Assembly: GCA_002733605.1 (NCBI GenBank)
Contig: NVWK01000005.1
Location: 62,001-126,000 of the forward strand
Reading direction: 5' to 3'
Length of the DNA: 64,000 nucleotides
Source: Robiginitomaculum sp.
GTDB lineage: Bacteria > Pseudomonadota > Alphaproteobacteria > Caulobacterales > Maricaulaceae
Made by a program: the position numbers and the translations under genes. Of this stretch, positions 33,751 through 43,865 are shown piece after piece. Numbering within the stretch: the first letter of the stretch is position 1; the number at the start of each line of letters is the position of its first letter. The notes beneath the pieces were generated by a model that worked only from the letters and a program-made list of their open reading frames with translations, was not told the DNA's origin and ran no database searches.

Positions 33751-34938
33751 TTACCCTTCCCTCAATTTATCCAACAGGTCTGCCCACCATGCAGCCATTT
33801 TTATACGTTCGTTCCAATGCGTTCCGCGTGTATAAACCCGGCGCACATTATTGGCTTCGACGTGTGACAAAGCACGTTCGATAGCATCAGAACTCCATAG
33901 ATTGCTTTCGTTCGCGATGGTAGCAAAGGTTGCGCGAAAGCCGTGAGACGTCATTTGATCCTTGCTGTACCCAATGCGACGCAACCCCTGATTTAGAGTA
34001 TTTTCGCTAATAGATTTTTTAGACGATGAGATGGATGGAAGCACCAGATCGTTATGCGGGGCTATTTTTTTCAAATCTTCCAAAATTGCAATGGCTTGAG
34101 GCGGCAAAGGAATATGATGTTCACGGCGCATTTTAGTGTGCGTAGCAGGTATCACCCATATTCCATCACCTAAGTCAAACTCGCCCCACCTTGCCAAACG
34201 CAACTCTCCGGGACGTGGATAAAGCAAGGCCAAAAGTTTAAGACCCAACACCGTGCTAGGGTATCCACCGGATGCATCAATGGCGCATAGCAATTCACCA
34301 AGTTCCTCTTTGTTTGTAATAGCGGTATGCGACTTGACCTTGTGCGTGACCAATGCACCTTGAAGGGCAAAGGTTGGGTCACTCTCCGCTCTAGCTGTGG
34401 CTATCGCATATCGGATGACCCGCCCTATTGTAGAGCGTAACCGACGAGCGGTTTCATGCTTTCCTGCCTTTTCCAATTTTTTAAGCGGGACAAGAATTTC
34501 ACTTGCCTTGATAGAGTTCACAGGGCGGTGGCCGAAAGCTTCATTCGCCATGCCAAGCACCCACTCCAATTTTTTGATCGTTATCTCTGCCTTACCCTCT
34601 TTACGTAATTTTTCTGTAAACTCATCGGCAACGACCCTAAAGCTATTTTTGGCTTCCATTGTACGACGGTGTTTTGCTTCCCGTTTGATGGTAGAGGGGT
34701 CATGGCCATTATAGAGCAGAGCTTTAGCCGCATCCCTATGTTCACGGGATTGTTTCAGGGAAATAATCGGGTACGGGCCAAAGGAAAGAAGCTTCTCTTT
34801 ACCCGCAAAACGATACTTCATACGCCATAGTTTTGAACCACCAGGATTCACAAGCAGATATAAACCACCGCTATCTGAAATTTTAAACGGTTTCGGACCA
34901 GGTTTTGTATTTCGTATCTGTATATCTGATAGGGTCAT
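33751..34938 (-). CDS. int: P4-type tyrosine recombinase (integrase)
   Basis: 395 aa. The N-terminal DUF4102 arm-binding domain (LSDIQIRNTKPGPKPFKISDSGGLYLLV) is followed by a SAM-like core-binding part. The catalytic residues are all present: Arg242 in PRPGELRLARW, Lys269, His332 and Arg335 in SHGFRATFATI, His359 in RALSHVE and nucleophile Tyr369 in RRVYTRG. It starts 166 bp from the tRNA-Leu 3' end and reads away from it, the standard layout for an element inserted in that tRNA. Paired ACCCCC repeats lie in its upstream region. Confidence 0.93.
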   Translation of the reverse strand: MTLSDIQIRNTKPGPKPFKISDSGGLYLLVNPGGSKLWRMKYRFAGKEKLLSFGPYPIISLKQSREHRDAAKALLYNGHDPSTIKREAKHRRTMEAKNSFRVVADEFTEKLRKEGKAEITIKKLEWVLGMANEAFGHRPVNSIKASEILVPLKKLEKAGKHETARRLRSTIGRVIRYAIATARAESDPTFALQGALVTHKVKSHTAITNKEELGELLCAIDASGGYPSTVLGLKLLALLYPRPGELRLARWGEFDLGDGIWVIPATHTKMRREHHIPLPPQAIAILEDLKKIAPHNDLVLPSISSSKKSISENTLNQGLRRIGYSKDQMTSHGFRATFATIANESNLWSSDAIERALSHVEANNVRRVYTRGTHWNERIKMAAWWADLLDKLREG

Positions 34939-34971
34939 AAGCTAAATATAAAGTTCGAGTCCGCTCCTAAT

Positions 34972-34992
34972 TATACCCCCAAATATACCCCC
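34972..34992. repeat. Paired TATACCCCC repeat, integrase-proximal arm site
   Basis: TATACCCCC occurs at 34972-34980 and 34984-34992, a 12-bp period. The 18-bp core 34975-34992 matches 7421-7438 at 17 positions in the same orientation. It lies between the integrase start and the tRNA-Leu attachment site. Confidence 0.55.
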
Positions 34993-35103
34993 AATTTTTC
35001 GGGATGCAAGCGGATACTCTCGGATTTCTTCGGTATTTGATTTTATGATTAACAAACAGTTTCAGTTAGTTAGGATATTTTCGGAACTTACCAAACTTGT
35101 AGT

Positions 35104-35190
<87 letters not shown>

Positions 35191-35336
35191 ACATATCATA
35201 TATAATACGAGCAGAAAGAGCGTTTACGACAGGCAAGCTTGAGGGTCAATTGTCTATGTGATTCTTTTTGTTCTGATTCTGGACAGGGGCGGATTTTCGG
35301 CGTAAGGCGGTATCAGTTCTATATATGGAGTATGAC

Positions 35337-36311
35337 ATGACAAAAGGTCTGGTAACTGTTTTTGGCGCAAGCGGATTTCTGGGACGTCATGTTTTGCGTG
35401 AATTGGTGCGTGATGGCTGGCGTATTCGCGCGGCTGTGCGGCGTCCGCATACGGCTCAGGATTTACGGGTCAATGGGGCGGTTGGGCAAATTCAACTCGT
35501 GCAAGCTAATCTGCGTTTCAAGCAATCTGTGGAGCGCGCGGTGGACGGTGCCGATGCAGTGATTAATCTCGCAGGTATCTCCTACAAAAAAGGGCGGCAG
35601 ACGTTTTCGGCGGTGCATACGCTTGGCGCAAAAACTGTTGCCGAGGCTGCGGCGGCGCGCGGCATTACAAATATTATTCATTTGTCTGCTCTCAGTGCGG
35701 ACAAAGATGGCCTTAGCGCATATGCACGCTCTAAAGCCGAAGGTGAAGCGGCTGTTTTAGCCAGTGTACCCACGGCGGATGTTTTGCGCACGGCGACCAT
35801 GTTTGGTGAAGGCGCAGGCATATTCAACAGCATTGCCCGTTTGGCGCAATTGACCCCTGTCATTCCTTTGCTGGGCGGTGGTAAAACCCGGCTACAACCC
35901 GTCTATGTTGGCGATGTCGCCAAAGCCGTCTCGACAGCCGTGACGCGTGGAAGCTCTGGCATTCTTTATGAGCTTGCCGGCCCGCGGAGCTACACCAGTA
36001 AAGAGCTTATAGAATTTACCCTGAACGCCATTGATAAAAAACGCCTGCTCGTGCCGACCCCATGGGCTTTGGGTGGGGTTTGGGGATTTGGTTTTGAAAC
36101 GTTAGGCGCAATCCCGCTGCTGAACTTGCTGATCAAGCCGTTTCTGACCCGCGACATGGTCAAGGGTATGAAAACCGACACTGTTTTAAGTGGTGATCAT
36201 CCGGGCTTTGCGGAGCTGGATGTGCATGTGGAAACGGTTGAAGCCATCGTGCCGCCTACACTTGAAACGTTCAAGACATATGGGCAGTTTCATCAAGAAG
36301 CCTCTAGCTAA
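35337..36311 (+). CDS. Complex I NDUFA9-like NAD(P)-binding epimerase family protein
   Basis: 324 aa from the ATG at 35337, preferred over 35325 because GGAG is six bases upstream. The Rossmann motif is VFGASGFLGRHVLREL (residues 8-23). The pattern LQPVYVGDVAKAVSTAV and the Ser/Tyr-Lys-poor active site resemble atypical SDR proteins of the NDUFA9 group. In alphaproteobacteria these are thought to help complex I assembly or quinone chemistry. The gene is convergent with uppP with a 3-bp gap. Confidence 0.82.
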   Translation: MTKGLVTVFGASGFLGRHVLRELVRDGWRIRAAVRRPHTAQDLRVNGAVGQIQLVQANLRFKQSVERAVDGADAVINLAGISYKKGRQTFSAVHTLGAKTVAEAAAARGITNIIHLSALSADKDGLSAYARSKAEGEAAVLASVPTADVLRTATMFGEGAGIFNSIARLAQLTPVIPLLGGGKTRLQPVYVGDVAKAVSTAVTRGSSGILYELAGPRSYTSKELIEFTLNAIDKKRLLVPTPWALGGVWGFGFETLGAIPLLNLLIKPFLTRDMVKGMKTDTVLSGDHPGFAELDVHVETVEAIVPPTLETFKTYGQFHQEASS

Positions 36312-36314
36312 AGC

Positions 36315-37139
36315 CTAACCCGCTGTGGCCACCAGCCACCACAAAAGCGCACCGCCAAGAGCGAGACGGTAAAGCATGAACGGGAAAAAGCTGACTTTCT
36401 CGATCAGTTTCATGAAGACATAGATGGCAAAATAGGCTGCCACCAGTGAAAACCCTGCGACGACGAGACCGTCTTGCAGACTGGCATTAGCATCTCCGTC
36501 TTTGAACAGTTTCAAGAATGCATATCCTCCACCGGCCAAAATGGTCGGGATGGCTAGCAACATAGAGAAGCGTGCAGACTCACTGCGCGTATAGCCGAGC
36601 GCACGCGCGGCCGTCATGGTGATGCCCGAGCGCGAGGTACCGGGAATAAAAGCGATCATTTGTGCAAGCCCGATTATCAAAGCCGCCTTCGCGTTCATAG
36701 TGTCTATTGTTTTCAACTTCTTGCCCATCACATCGGACACCCACAACACCACGCCAAACACGATCATTGCCCACGCGATCACTAATGGAGAGCGGATCAA
36801 TTCATCCCACCCGAACATGCTCATCATCAACCCGGCCATAAGGGCGGGAGGGGTCGCAATCAGTATATGAAAAGCCAGTTTTGCGCGTGGCTTTTCAAGG
36901 CGGGTTTTGTCGAAGCTTAAAATATCGAAACCACCGCCAATCATCTGGCCAACATCACGGCGATAATAAATCAACACCGCGCCCAGTGATCCAAGATGGG
37001 CCATCAGATCAATCATCGGGCCTTGATCGGGCCAACCCATAATTTTGGAAGGCAAAATCAAATGGGCAGAACTGGACACAGGTAGAAACTCGGTCAACCC
37101 TTGCACAATCGCCAAAATCAATAATTGTAGCCAACCCAT
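36315..37139 (-). CDS. uppP: Undecaprenyl-diphosphatase UppP (BacA)
   Basis: About 274 aa from the ATG at 37139, chosen for the GAGGA site upstream. The BacA signature GLTEFLPVSSSAHLIL (residues 13-28) and the second motif IPGTSRSGITMTAARALG (about 162-179) are both intact, with about eight membrane helices. It recycles undecaprenyl diphosphate for cell-wall synthesis. It is a core housekeeping gene. Confidence 0.94.
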   Translation of the reverse strand: MGWLQLLILAIVQGLTEFLPVSSSAHLILPSKIMGWPDQGPMIDLMAHLGSLGAVLIYYRRDVGQMIGGGFDILSFDKTRLEKPRAKLAFHILIATPPALMAGLMMSMFGWDELIRSPLVIAWAMIVFGVVLWVSDVMGKKLKTIDTMNAKAALIIGLAQMIAFIPGTSRSGITMTAARALGYTRSESARFSMLLAIPTILAGGGYAFLKLFKDGDANASLQDGLVVAGFSLVAAYFAIYVFMKLIEKVSFFPFMLYRLALGGALLWWLVATAG

Positions 37140-37303
37140 AGTGTTTCCTCTCACATGTGTACTCTCTCACATGTGCACTGGGTTTAATGCAAGCAATTTA
37201 CCAAAACCTTATAATAAATACATGTGCAAAAAACATGTTGGTAATGAGCAATTCTTAAGACTTTTTGCGTATCATTCTCGAAATTAACGGGGCACAGACT
37301 TGA

Positions 37304-38434
37304 ATGAAGTGGGTAGTTTTGGTGAGTATAATCAACCAAATTCACGGTAAAATGCGATCCGAAGAACCAGTTTCTTTAACATGGCTTGCGCCTGTGCGCA
37401 TGTTGGTGATCACCATGATCGCCTTCGGGTATGCTTCGACCATGTCGCGCGGACCACAAGAAGCCGAATATTTACGTATGTTCGGCTATGATCCCAGTTG
37501 GTACGGAATTTCCATTCTGTTTATGGTGTCAGGTTTTTTAGCTCTGCGTAGCTTACAAAGGCATGGATCCGCGCTCAAATTTTTGATCTCTAGATGTGTG
37601 CGCAATGTACCTATTGTGGCAGTTTTCGCGTTACTGGTTGTTCTACTCATCTTCCCTTTATTGGGCGATATGGGGGCCACCGGATTGGGGCAACACATAC
37701 AATATCTGATCAAAGTCATCTCGTGTATAAGCCCGGGTGAAATGACGCCGGGATTGCTCGACAATGCCCTGTATATATGCACCATTCAGGGGGGATTGTG
37801 GACTTTTCGCTGGGGTGCGATTGCTTTTATCGCAACAGCCGTTTTGTGGATGATCGGTGGCTTACGCAACAGGCGACAGATTTTACTCTTAAGCATCATA
37901 CTCTTACTCGCCTATGCGGCCTTTGTATTTTACGGAATCCAGACGACAGATCACCACCCCGCGTTCAGTTTCATCCGCGTAGGTTTGCGGTTGGGATGGG
38001 CTTATATGTTAGGCATGTGTGCCTATGCCTATCGGCACACATTACCCCGCACCTTGTTTATTCCGCTCGTCATCATCGCAGCCGCAAGCATACAATATTA
38101 TGCGCTACGCTGGACCCCGTTCATTGAAATCAGCACCGAATTGGGCCTTGGGTATTTAGTCTATCTTGGCATCACCAGCAGACGGGGCGCACCAAATTCA
38201 GGCCAGAAACCAGAGCAAAAACCAGACCAGAAAAATGGGCGCAAATCCATCCCGGATTTATCCTTGGGGCTTTACGTTTTTAACTGGCCTGTGACCCAAA
38301 TCGTGCTGCTTCTGCTCCCCGGCCTGACACCTCTTTCTCTGTTTGCCGTCGGATATCCGATCACCATCCTCATCGCCTTCTTGGCATGGAGATTGGTTAG
38401 TAAGAAGTTGAATGCACGTCTGGTTTTAGATTAG
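37304..38434 (+). CDS. Acyltransferase-3-like integral membrane protein
   Basis: 376 aa with about ten hydrophobic helices. The segment GISILFMVSGFLALRSLQRHGSALKFLISRCVRNVPIV matches the second conserved block of acyltransferase family 3 (OafA/WecH-type). GGLWTFRWGAIAF matches the LWSLxxE-type block, with arginine in place of glutamate. The N-terminal block is weak, and the usual catalytic His is not obvious, so activity is uncertain. Start choice is open (ATG at 37304 or 37349). It overlaps the convergent M1 peptidase gene by 4 bp. Confidence 0.65.
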   Translation: MKWVVLVSIINQIHGKMRSEEPVSLTWLAPVRMLVITMIAFGYASTMSRGPQEAEYLRMFGYDPSWYGISILFMVSGFLALRSLQRHGSALKFLISRCVRNVPIVAVFALLVVLLIFPLLGDMGATGLGQHIQYLIKVISCISPGEMTPGLLDNALYICTIQGGLWTFRWGAIAFIATAVLWMIGGLRNRRQILLLSIILLLAYAAFVFYGIQTTDHHPAFSFIRVGLRLGWAYMLGMCAYAYRHTLPRTLFIPLVIIAAASIQYYALRWTPFIEISTELGLGYLVYLGITSRRGAPNSGQKPEQKPDQKNGRKSIPDLSLGLYVFNWPVTQIVLLLLPGLTPLSLFAVGYPITILIAFLAWRLVSKKLNARLVLD

Positions 38435-41169
38435 CGTTTGGCGAGAGCGGCTACCAATTCCTCGCTTTTAGCCTGTTTCAATGCCACACATAAACTGATC
38501 CCCTCCAGCGTCTGTGCCAAGGAACGCTCATAGCCAGGGATAATGTCCGCTTTACTTTCAAAAAATGCTTTCACATCTGATGCGCTTTTCACGTCACAAA
38601 ATCCACCGGCATATCTAGGCATTGTGCCCCTGCGCACGTCGGCAACACGCGCCTCGACAAATGCATCAAAATTCGTCTGGAACCAGACCCATGTTTCTGC
38701 CTGTGTTTTAGAATTTCCCAACAACCCAGCGATTAACCCGCTGGCTTGGCGGCCTGTAAACGTATCCGTATTACTCAAGGCGTCCTCCCTCAGACGGGCG
38801 GCAATATCTTGATCAGTTGTGTTGCCGAGCGCATTGAGCGCACTACCCTTTTCTGCCGGGCTCCCGGTGCGAACCATTTCCATCAAACCCGGAAGCGCCG
38901 CCTCACCGCGTACTTTAAAGACTTCGCTGAGCCCAAGGCCTAACATATTCGGTGCCAGCGCTTTCTTATTGGCGTCTCCGTCAAGGCCGAGATATGAAGC
39001 ACCCGCATCCGCAAACTCTTTTGCCAAAGCCGTATCGCCTCCGAAATTTACCAATCGTGCGGCCAAAGTAGGCGCGAGCAAATCTGCTTCAATATTGTGC
39101 GCGTCCTTGATGCGTGCATAGCGCTCGGCATATAGATCTTGCGTAAAGCGGGCCAGATCGTCATGGGCGCTTTCTGGCAACCATGTGGTTTTCATGGTCG
39201 CTATCGAGTTTCCGGCTTGGCGTGCAATATCATATTCCGAATGCTGTGCGAATGCGCTCAACCCGTTCAGATAGGTTTCAGCGTCCATTTTATTGGCTGC
39301 GAAACTTGCTTTTAAACTATCGAGAACTGTGAGGACTTCTCTAGGATTCAATTTATCAACATTGTCCAGAAGACCAGCCCATGCGTCCGCATCCAGTGAG
39401 AACCGGTAATATCCAGCGCCATCAGCGTTCAAACTTACCCATGACGGGCATGTCTGTGTCTCAAGATTAAGTACCCCTGTTTTTTCCGTGAGAAGCGTAC
39501 AGGATTTTTTGGTTTCTCCGTTCACACTATAGCTTGCGCACACGGGGATTTTCCACAATTGGCCCTGTGTAATTGCCGATCCATGCGGTGCATACCGCGA
39601 CTGGGAAAGTTGCAATGTATGCACATCGGATTTGCAGTTTAATTCTGCGCTTACAAGAGGAAGCCCCGATTGGTCGACAAAGCTTTTCATCGCCGGAACG
39701 ACTTCTGAATTTTCGGAACCATCGGCCAAGGATTGGAAGAAATCATCCGCACTTGCCACTTTGTCTTCAAAACGGGCCATGTGCAAACGCACACCTTTTT
39801 GGAAACGCTCTTCGCCTAGATAGCTTTCAAACATCGCCAGAACACCGCCGCCCTTGCGGTAGGTAATGCCGTCAAATTGATCCATCACATTTTCGGTGCG
39901 CACGAGAGGTTCTCGGACTTTGCGGGTGGTGGTCAACGAGTCTATTGCCATTGCGCCCAGTGCACGACTGAGGGTCAAGCGGCCAAAATTACCATCCGGT
40001 TGCCATGCATCAATTGCTTTATTCCCCATCCAACTCGCGAAAGCTTCATTGAGCCAGATATCTTCCCACCAAACCGGCGTTACCAAATCTCCGAACCATT
40101 GATGTGCCATCTCGTGGGCATGTACCCCTGCATAGGCGCGGCGCTGACCAAGGGATGCATTTTCATCCATCAGCATCAAAAATTCGGTGTAGACAATGGC
40201 ACCGGGATTTTCCATGGCACCAAAAGCATAATCAGGGGCCGCGATCAAATCGAGTTTCTCATACGGATATGGTATACCGAAATACGCCTCTAACTCTTCA
40301 AGAATGTCTGCCGTATTTTTGAGGGCATACATCATGTTTTTGCCTTCACCTTTCACCGCAATCCCGCGCAAGGGTACGGAATGCCCGCGTACAGAGGTCG
40401 GGGGTAAATCCGCATATTCCACAACGTCCCATGGCCCGACACCAAATGCGATCAGATAGGTTGGTAATGGTCGCGTGGTGGCAAATACATGTTTTGTCCA
40501 GCCGTCTTCTTGGGCTATGGTTTGGGTTTCTGGTGTGTTTGCGTACACCACGTCTTCGGACGGGGCGCTAATGCTGAGATCAAAGGGAACTTTGAACCGA
40601 GGCTCGTCAAATCCCGGAAATGCCTGTCGTGCGCCAATAGCTTCAAACTGGGTGACAACGTAATTGTCTGTGCCGGTTTCCCCTTTACGTGTGACTTTAT
40701 ACGCTGAGTTCAAGGCCGTATTATAAGGTGTTTCATAGGGTAGAACCAAAGTCACTTCACCCGGGCCGATTTCCTTTGCCAGTTTCAGCCACGCCACGCC
40801 CGACGGGGCTTCTTGGATGTCAGCTTCCGTGTAAGAAACGGCGACTTCCTGTCCGTCCGCCAATTTAGCGATACCGTCCGTGACGGTGATGTGCTGACCG
40901 TGCAACCAGATTTTATCCGTTGCCTCCGCAATCTGCACATCAATTGTAACAACACCCGAAAATCCATCCGTACGGGGATCAATACGTAGATCAAGGTTAT
41001 ATTTTGTTGGCGTCACATTTTCGCTTAATTGGGCTTGGGGCAGTTTGGTATTATCAACCAGACTGGCAGCGGATTTAACAGGCATGTCAGCCATTTCAGC
41101 CTGTTGCGAGCACGCGCCCATACCGGCCACAAGGCCTGCGCTTAAGAATAGAGATTTCAAATATGTCAT
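38431..41169 (-). CDS. M1-family aminopeptidase lipoprotein
   Basis: About 912 aa from the ATG at 41169. The lipobox is AGMGAC, with Cys20 as lipid site. The M1 hallmarks are GAMEN (317-321) and HEMAH (352-356) with the second ligand Glu375 in NEAFASW. The C-terminal half is an ERAP1/aminopeptidase-N helical domain. It is a zinc aminopeptidase likely anchored in the envelope and facing the periplasm, for uptake of peptide nutrients. It begins 16 bp after the serine hydrolase stop, so the two form an operon. Confidence 0.9.
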   Translation of the reverse strand: MTYLKSLFLSAGLVAGMGACSQQAEMADMPVKSAASLVDNTKLPQAQLSENVTPTKYNLDLRIDPRTDGFSGVVTIDVQIAEATDKIWLHGQHITVTDGIAKLADGQEVAVSYTEADIQEAPSGVAWLKLAKEIGPGEVTLVLPYETPYNTALNSAYKVTRKGETGTDNYVVTQFEAIGARQAFPGFDEPRFKVPFDLSISAPSEDVVYANTPETQTIAQEDGWTKHVFATTRPLPTYLIAFGVGPWDVVEYADLPPTSVRGHSVPLRGIAVKGEGKNMMYALKNTADILEELEAYFGIPYPYEKLDLIAAPDYAFGAMENPGAIVYTEFLMLMDENASLGQRRAYAGVHAHEMAHQWFGDLVTPVWWEDIWLNEAFASWMGNKAIDAWQPDGNFGRLTLSRALGAMAIDSLTTTRKVREPLVRTENVMDQFDGITYRKGGGVLAMFESYLGEERFQKGVRLHMARFEDKVASADDFFQSLADGSENSEVVPAMKSFVDQSGLPLVSAELNCKSDVHTLQLSQSRYAPHGSAITQGQLWKIPVCASYSVNGETKKSCTLLTEKTGVLNLETQTCPSWVSLNADGAGYYRFSLDADAWAGLLDNVDKLNPREVLTVLDSLKASFAANKMDAETYLNGLSAFAQHSEYDIARQAGNSIATMKTTWLPESAHDDLARFTQDLYAERYARIKDAHNIEADLLAPTLAARLVNFGGDTALAKEFADAGASYLGLDGDANKKALAPNMLGLGLSEVFKVRGEAALPGLMEMVRTGSPAEKGSALNALGNTTDQDIAARLREDALSNTDTFTGRQASGLIAGLLGNSKTQAETWVWFQTNFDAFVEARVADVRRGTMPRYAGGFCDVKSASDVKAFFESKADIIPGYERSLAQTLEGISLCVALKQAKSEELVAALAKR

Positions 41170-41185
41170 AACAGGCCTTTTGTGG

Positions 41186-42553
41186 TTACAGTTTATTATA
41201 AATATTGCGAAGGAGTGGCAGTACATCTGTTCCGAGCGTCGCCGGGCTACGGGTCACGCCCAAGCGGACAATCACTGTATTTTTAGACGGGATTGTGATG
41301 ATATACTGGCCATCATTACCAATAATATACAAAATGTCCGCCGGCAATCCGGGCATGGATTTTTGATCCGTATTGACCATCCAGTGGGATGCATATTGAT
41401 CGTCCCCCGGCCCCGGTTGTCGTGAGTAATTGACCCAGCCCTCCGGTAAAATCCGCTCCTCTTCCCAGACACCGTCTTGCAAAATAAATTGCCCGAAACG
41501 GGCGAAATCGCGCGGGGTCGCATAAATATAGGAAGAGCCGATAAATCCGCCATTTGGGTCGACTTCAAATATGGTGTTCATCATGCCAAGTTTATCAAAC
41601 AGGGCACGACGCGGGAATGCGTGATAATCCTCACCCAAAGCGTCCAGCCTGATGCGTATAATTTTAGACACGATATTGGTCGTCCCGCTTGAATATTTTG
41701 ATTGCGTTCCAGGGGTTCGTATCAGCGGAAAACTGCTGGCATAGGCGCCCATATCTTTGCGGTTAAACAGCATTTGTACGACGGCTGCATCCGTATTGGC
41801 ATATTCTTCCAAAAACTCCAGCCCACTTGCCATATGCAGTAAATCATCGAGGCTAATTTTGGCGCGGGGATCATCGCCCTGCCAATGGGGTAAAAGCGCC
41901 GTGTCGTCCAAAGCAATCCAGCCATGGCCGCTCATGATCCCGATGAGGGACTGGGTCACTGCCTTGGCCATAGACCAGCTTTGTTGGGGCGTATCTTTGG
42001 TAAACCCATCGCGGTAATGTTCGGCTACAATCTTCCCGTCTTGAATGACGACCACGCCACGGGTCACGATCGGATTGGGCAGTGCACTCTCATCAAACAA
42101 GGCTTGTACTGCCGTTTGCACTTCGGGTTTGATGGCGGTTTCATATGTATGCGCCACGGCTTTTTGTGCAGAACTGACGACAGGGATGTTGACAGCTTCG
42201 ACCCCGTGTTGTGCGAAGACAGTACATCCAGCACCTTCGCGGTACACAGCCATGCTTTTGCCAAGGCCGTACAAATGCCCTGTTACGGTTTTAGCCTGCG
42301 TGTCCACACTGATTTTAATCTTGTCCATCAGTGGATCAATGTTGAAAAACTGGGTTGCCAAGACATCATCCAGATTTCGCTTTGCAACAAACACTTCTGA
42401 ACAGGTAATTTTGACTTTATACCCTACGCCAATAATGGCGCGTGCGTTCTGCTTTCGCACAAACACAGCCGCCCCAACCAGCGCCCATACCAGCGCCAAG
42501 GCCAACACTATGGCCAACGCCAAAAGGGCAATCCTGTTTATTGATCGCACCAT
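41186..42553 (-). CDS. Serine hydrolase, beta-lactamase class C/6-aminohexanoate-dimer hydrolase-like
   Basis: 455 aa with an N-terminal membrane helix (residues 8-32). The catalytic SxxK is S194-M-A-K197, followed by Tyr287 in KYSSGTTN and a late HWMVN motif near 355 in place of the KTG box. This fits the penicillin-binding-protein-like hydrolase family acting on esters or amides outside the cytoplasm rather than a resistance beta-lactamase. It is upstream of the M1 peptidase in one transcription unit. Confidence 0.85.
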   Translation of the reverse strand: MVRSINRIALLALAIVLALALVWALVGAAVFVRKQNARAIIGVGYKVKITCSEVFVAKRNLDDVLATQFFNIDPLMDKIKISVDTQAKTVTGHLYGLGKSMAVYREGAGCTVFAQHGVEAVNIPVVSSAQKAVAHTYETAIKPEVQTAVQALFDESALPNPIVTRGVVVIQDGKIVAEHYRDGFTKDTPQQSWSMAKAVTQSLIGIMSGHGWIALDDTALLPHWQGDDPRAKISLDDLLHMASGLEFLEEYANTDAAVVQMLFNRKDMGAYASSFPLIRTPGTQSKYSSGTTNIVSKIIRIRLDALGEDYHAFPRRALFDKLGMMNTIFEVDPNGGFIGSSYIYATPRDFARFGQFILQDGVWEEERILPEGWVNYSRQPGPGDDQYASHWMVNTDQKSMPGLPADILYIIGNDGQYIITIPSKNTVIVRLGVTRSPATLGTDVLPLLRNIYNKL

Positions 42554-42754
42554 TTTCTACCCTCGGGTCCAGTTTTCTAATATTTTGTTATGACCCTAAA
42601 TCTTCATTAAAGTTTCACGAGGATTTTGTCACGGGAAAACTTCTATGCCTAGACAAAGTTATGCTATAACAACGCGAGTTGATACACAAAACAACTTGGT
42701 ATAACCCTGCGCATTGCTAAGATCACGCAGATTACCGATCTCTATATAGGCCCT

Positions 42755-43831
42755 ATGTCACGCGCACAAAAACCCATCCCTAAACGCCCCCCCGGTAGTA
42801 TCCCTTTTCGTGAAGGCAGACCCGGGCGGCTCAGCGCAGAGGCAAGCTCGCGGATCACACGGCGAATTACGGCTTTTTCTGTTGGCGTCGGCATAATTTT
42901 GATTTCCCTGAAATTTATCGTGTTTCGCGAAACCGGCTCTGTGGGAATTTTATCCTCACTGGTACATTCAAGCCTTGATCTGTTTGCGGCTCTTTCCAGT
43001 TTCTTTGCCGTGCGTTATGCGGCGCGTGCACCGGATGCAGGATACCGGTTCGGGCGCGGGAAAGCAGAAGGGTTTTCGGCTGTATTGCAAGTTTGCCTGA
43101 TCTCGTTAGCCGCCGTGCATTTGCTGGAGGAAGCTGCCAAACATGTCGAAAACCCGCACATGATTGAGCAGGGCGGATATGCCATTGCCGTAATGGTTTT
43201 CGCCATATTGCTGACCACATGGTTGTTGATCGCCCAAACATGGGCCATCAAGGCCACAGGGTCTCTGGCCATTCGGGGCGACCGCGCCCATTATATTGCA
43301 GATATGTCCGCAAATATTGCCGTGATTGTCGGTGTAGCTTTAACAAGCTATTCCCCGCTCTTGCGCGCAGATGCTCTGGTCGGTGTCGGGATTGCCCTAT
43401 GGCTGTTCTATACGGCCTACCGCATTGCTCGCCTTGCCTGGAGCCAATTGATGGATCAAGAACTGCCTGAAAGAGAACGCGAACTTATTCGCGAGCTGGC
43501 TTTACGTGACGATAGTATAAACGGGGTGCACGATTTACGAACCCGGGCGTCTGGCCCACATGTACATATCCAGATGCAACTTGATCTGGATGATGATTTA
43601 TCGCTAATGGAAGCCCACAAGATTGTTGTGGCGGCAGAGACCCGTATGATGGAAGCCTATCCGGCCGCAGACATTCTTATTCACCCCCATCCTTCGGGCT
43701 GTCATAAAATGCATGGCAATGCTATCTTTCGCCAAGATTACGAGCATCAAGACTATGAACATGAAGACTGCACCCATGACGAAACCGAACCTAATACAAA
43801 CAAATCCCCCGAGAACGGGCATAGCCATTAA
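42755..43831 (+). CDS. Cation diffusion facilitator (FieF/CzcD-like) metal exporter
   Basis: 358 aa with a basic N-terminal extension and six membrane helices. It has the CDF pair HSSLDLFAALSSFF (residues about 69-82) and HYIADMSANIAVI (near 180), where the D/H residues form the transport site. A cytoplasmic domain follows with LRTRASGPHVHIQMQLDLD. The last 30 residues are rich in His and acidic residues (HQDYEHEDC, NGHSH), a likely metal-sensing tail. It exports Zn, Fe or Co/Mn. Confidence 0.88.
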   Translation: MSRAQKPIPKRPPGSIPFREGRPGRLSAEASSRITRRITAFSVGVGIILISLKFIVFRETGSVGILSSLVHSSLDLFAALSSFFAVRYAARAPDAGYRFGRGKAEGFSAVLQVCLISLAAVHLLEEAAKHVENPHMIEQGGYAIAVMVFAILLTTWLLIAQTWAIKATGSLAIRGDRAHYIADMSANIAVIVGVALTSYSPLLRADALVGVGIALWLFYTAYRIARLAWSQLMDQELPERERELIRELALRDDSINGVHDLRTRASGPHVHIQMQLDLDDDLSLMEAHKIVVAAETRMMEAYPAADILIHPHPSGCHKMHGNAIFRQDYEHQDYEHEDCTHDETEPNTNKSPENGHSH

Positions 43832-43865
43832 CAATATTTTACTCCCTTGAAATTAATCTGATCAA

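Noticed and set aside
41186-42553. Beta-lactam resistance gene
   Set aside because: The motifs fit 6-aminohexanoate-dimer hydrolase-type enzymes, and the KTG box of true class C beta-lactamases is replaced by HWMVN.
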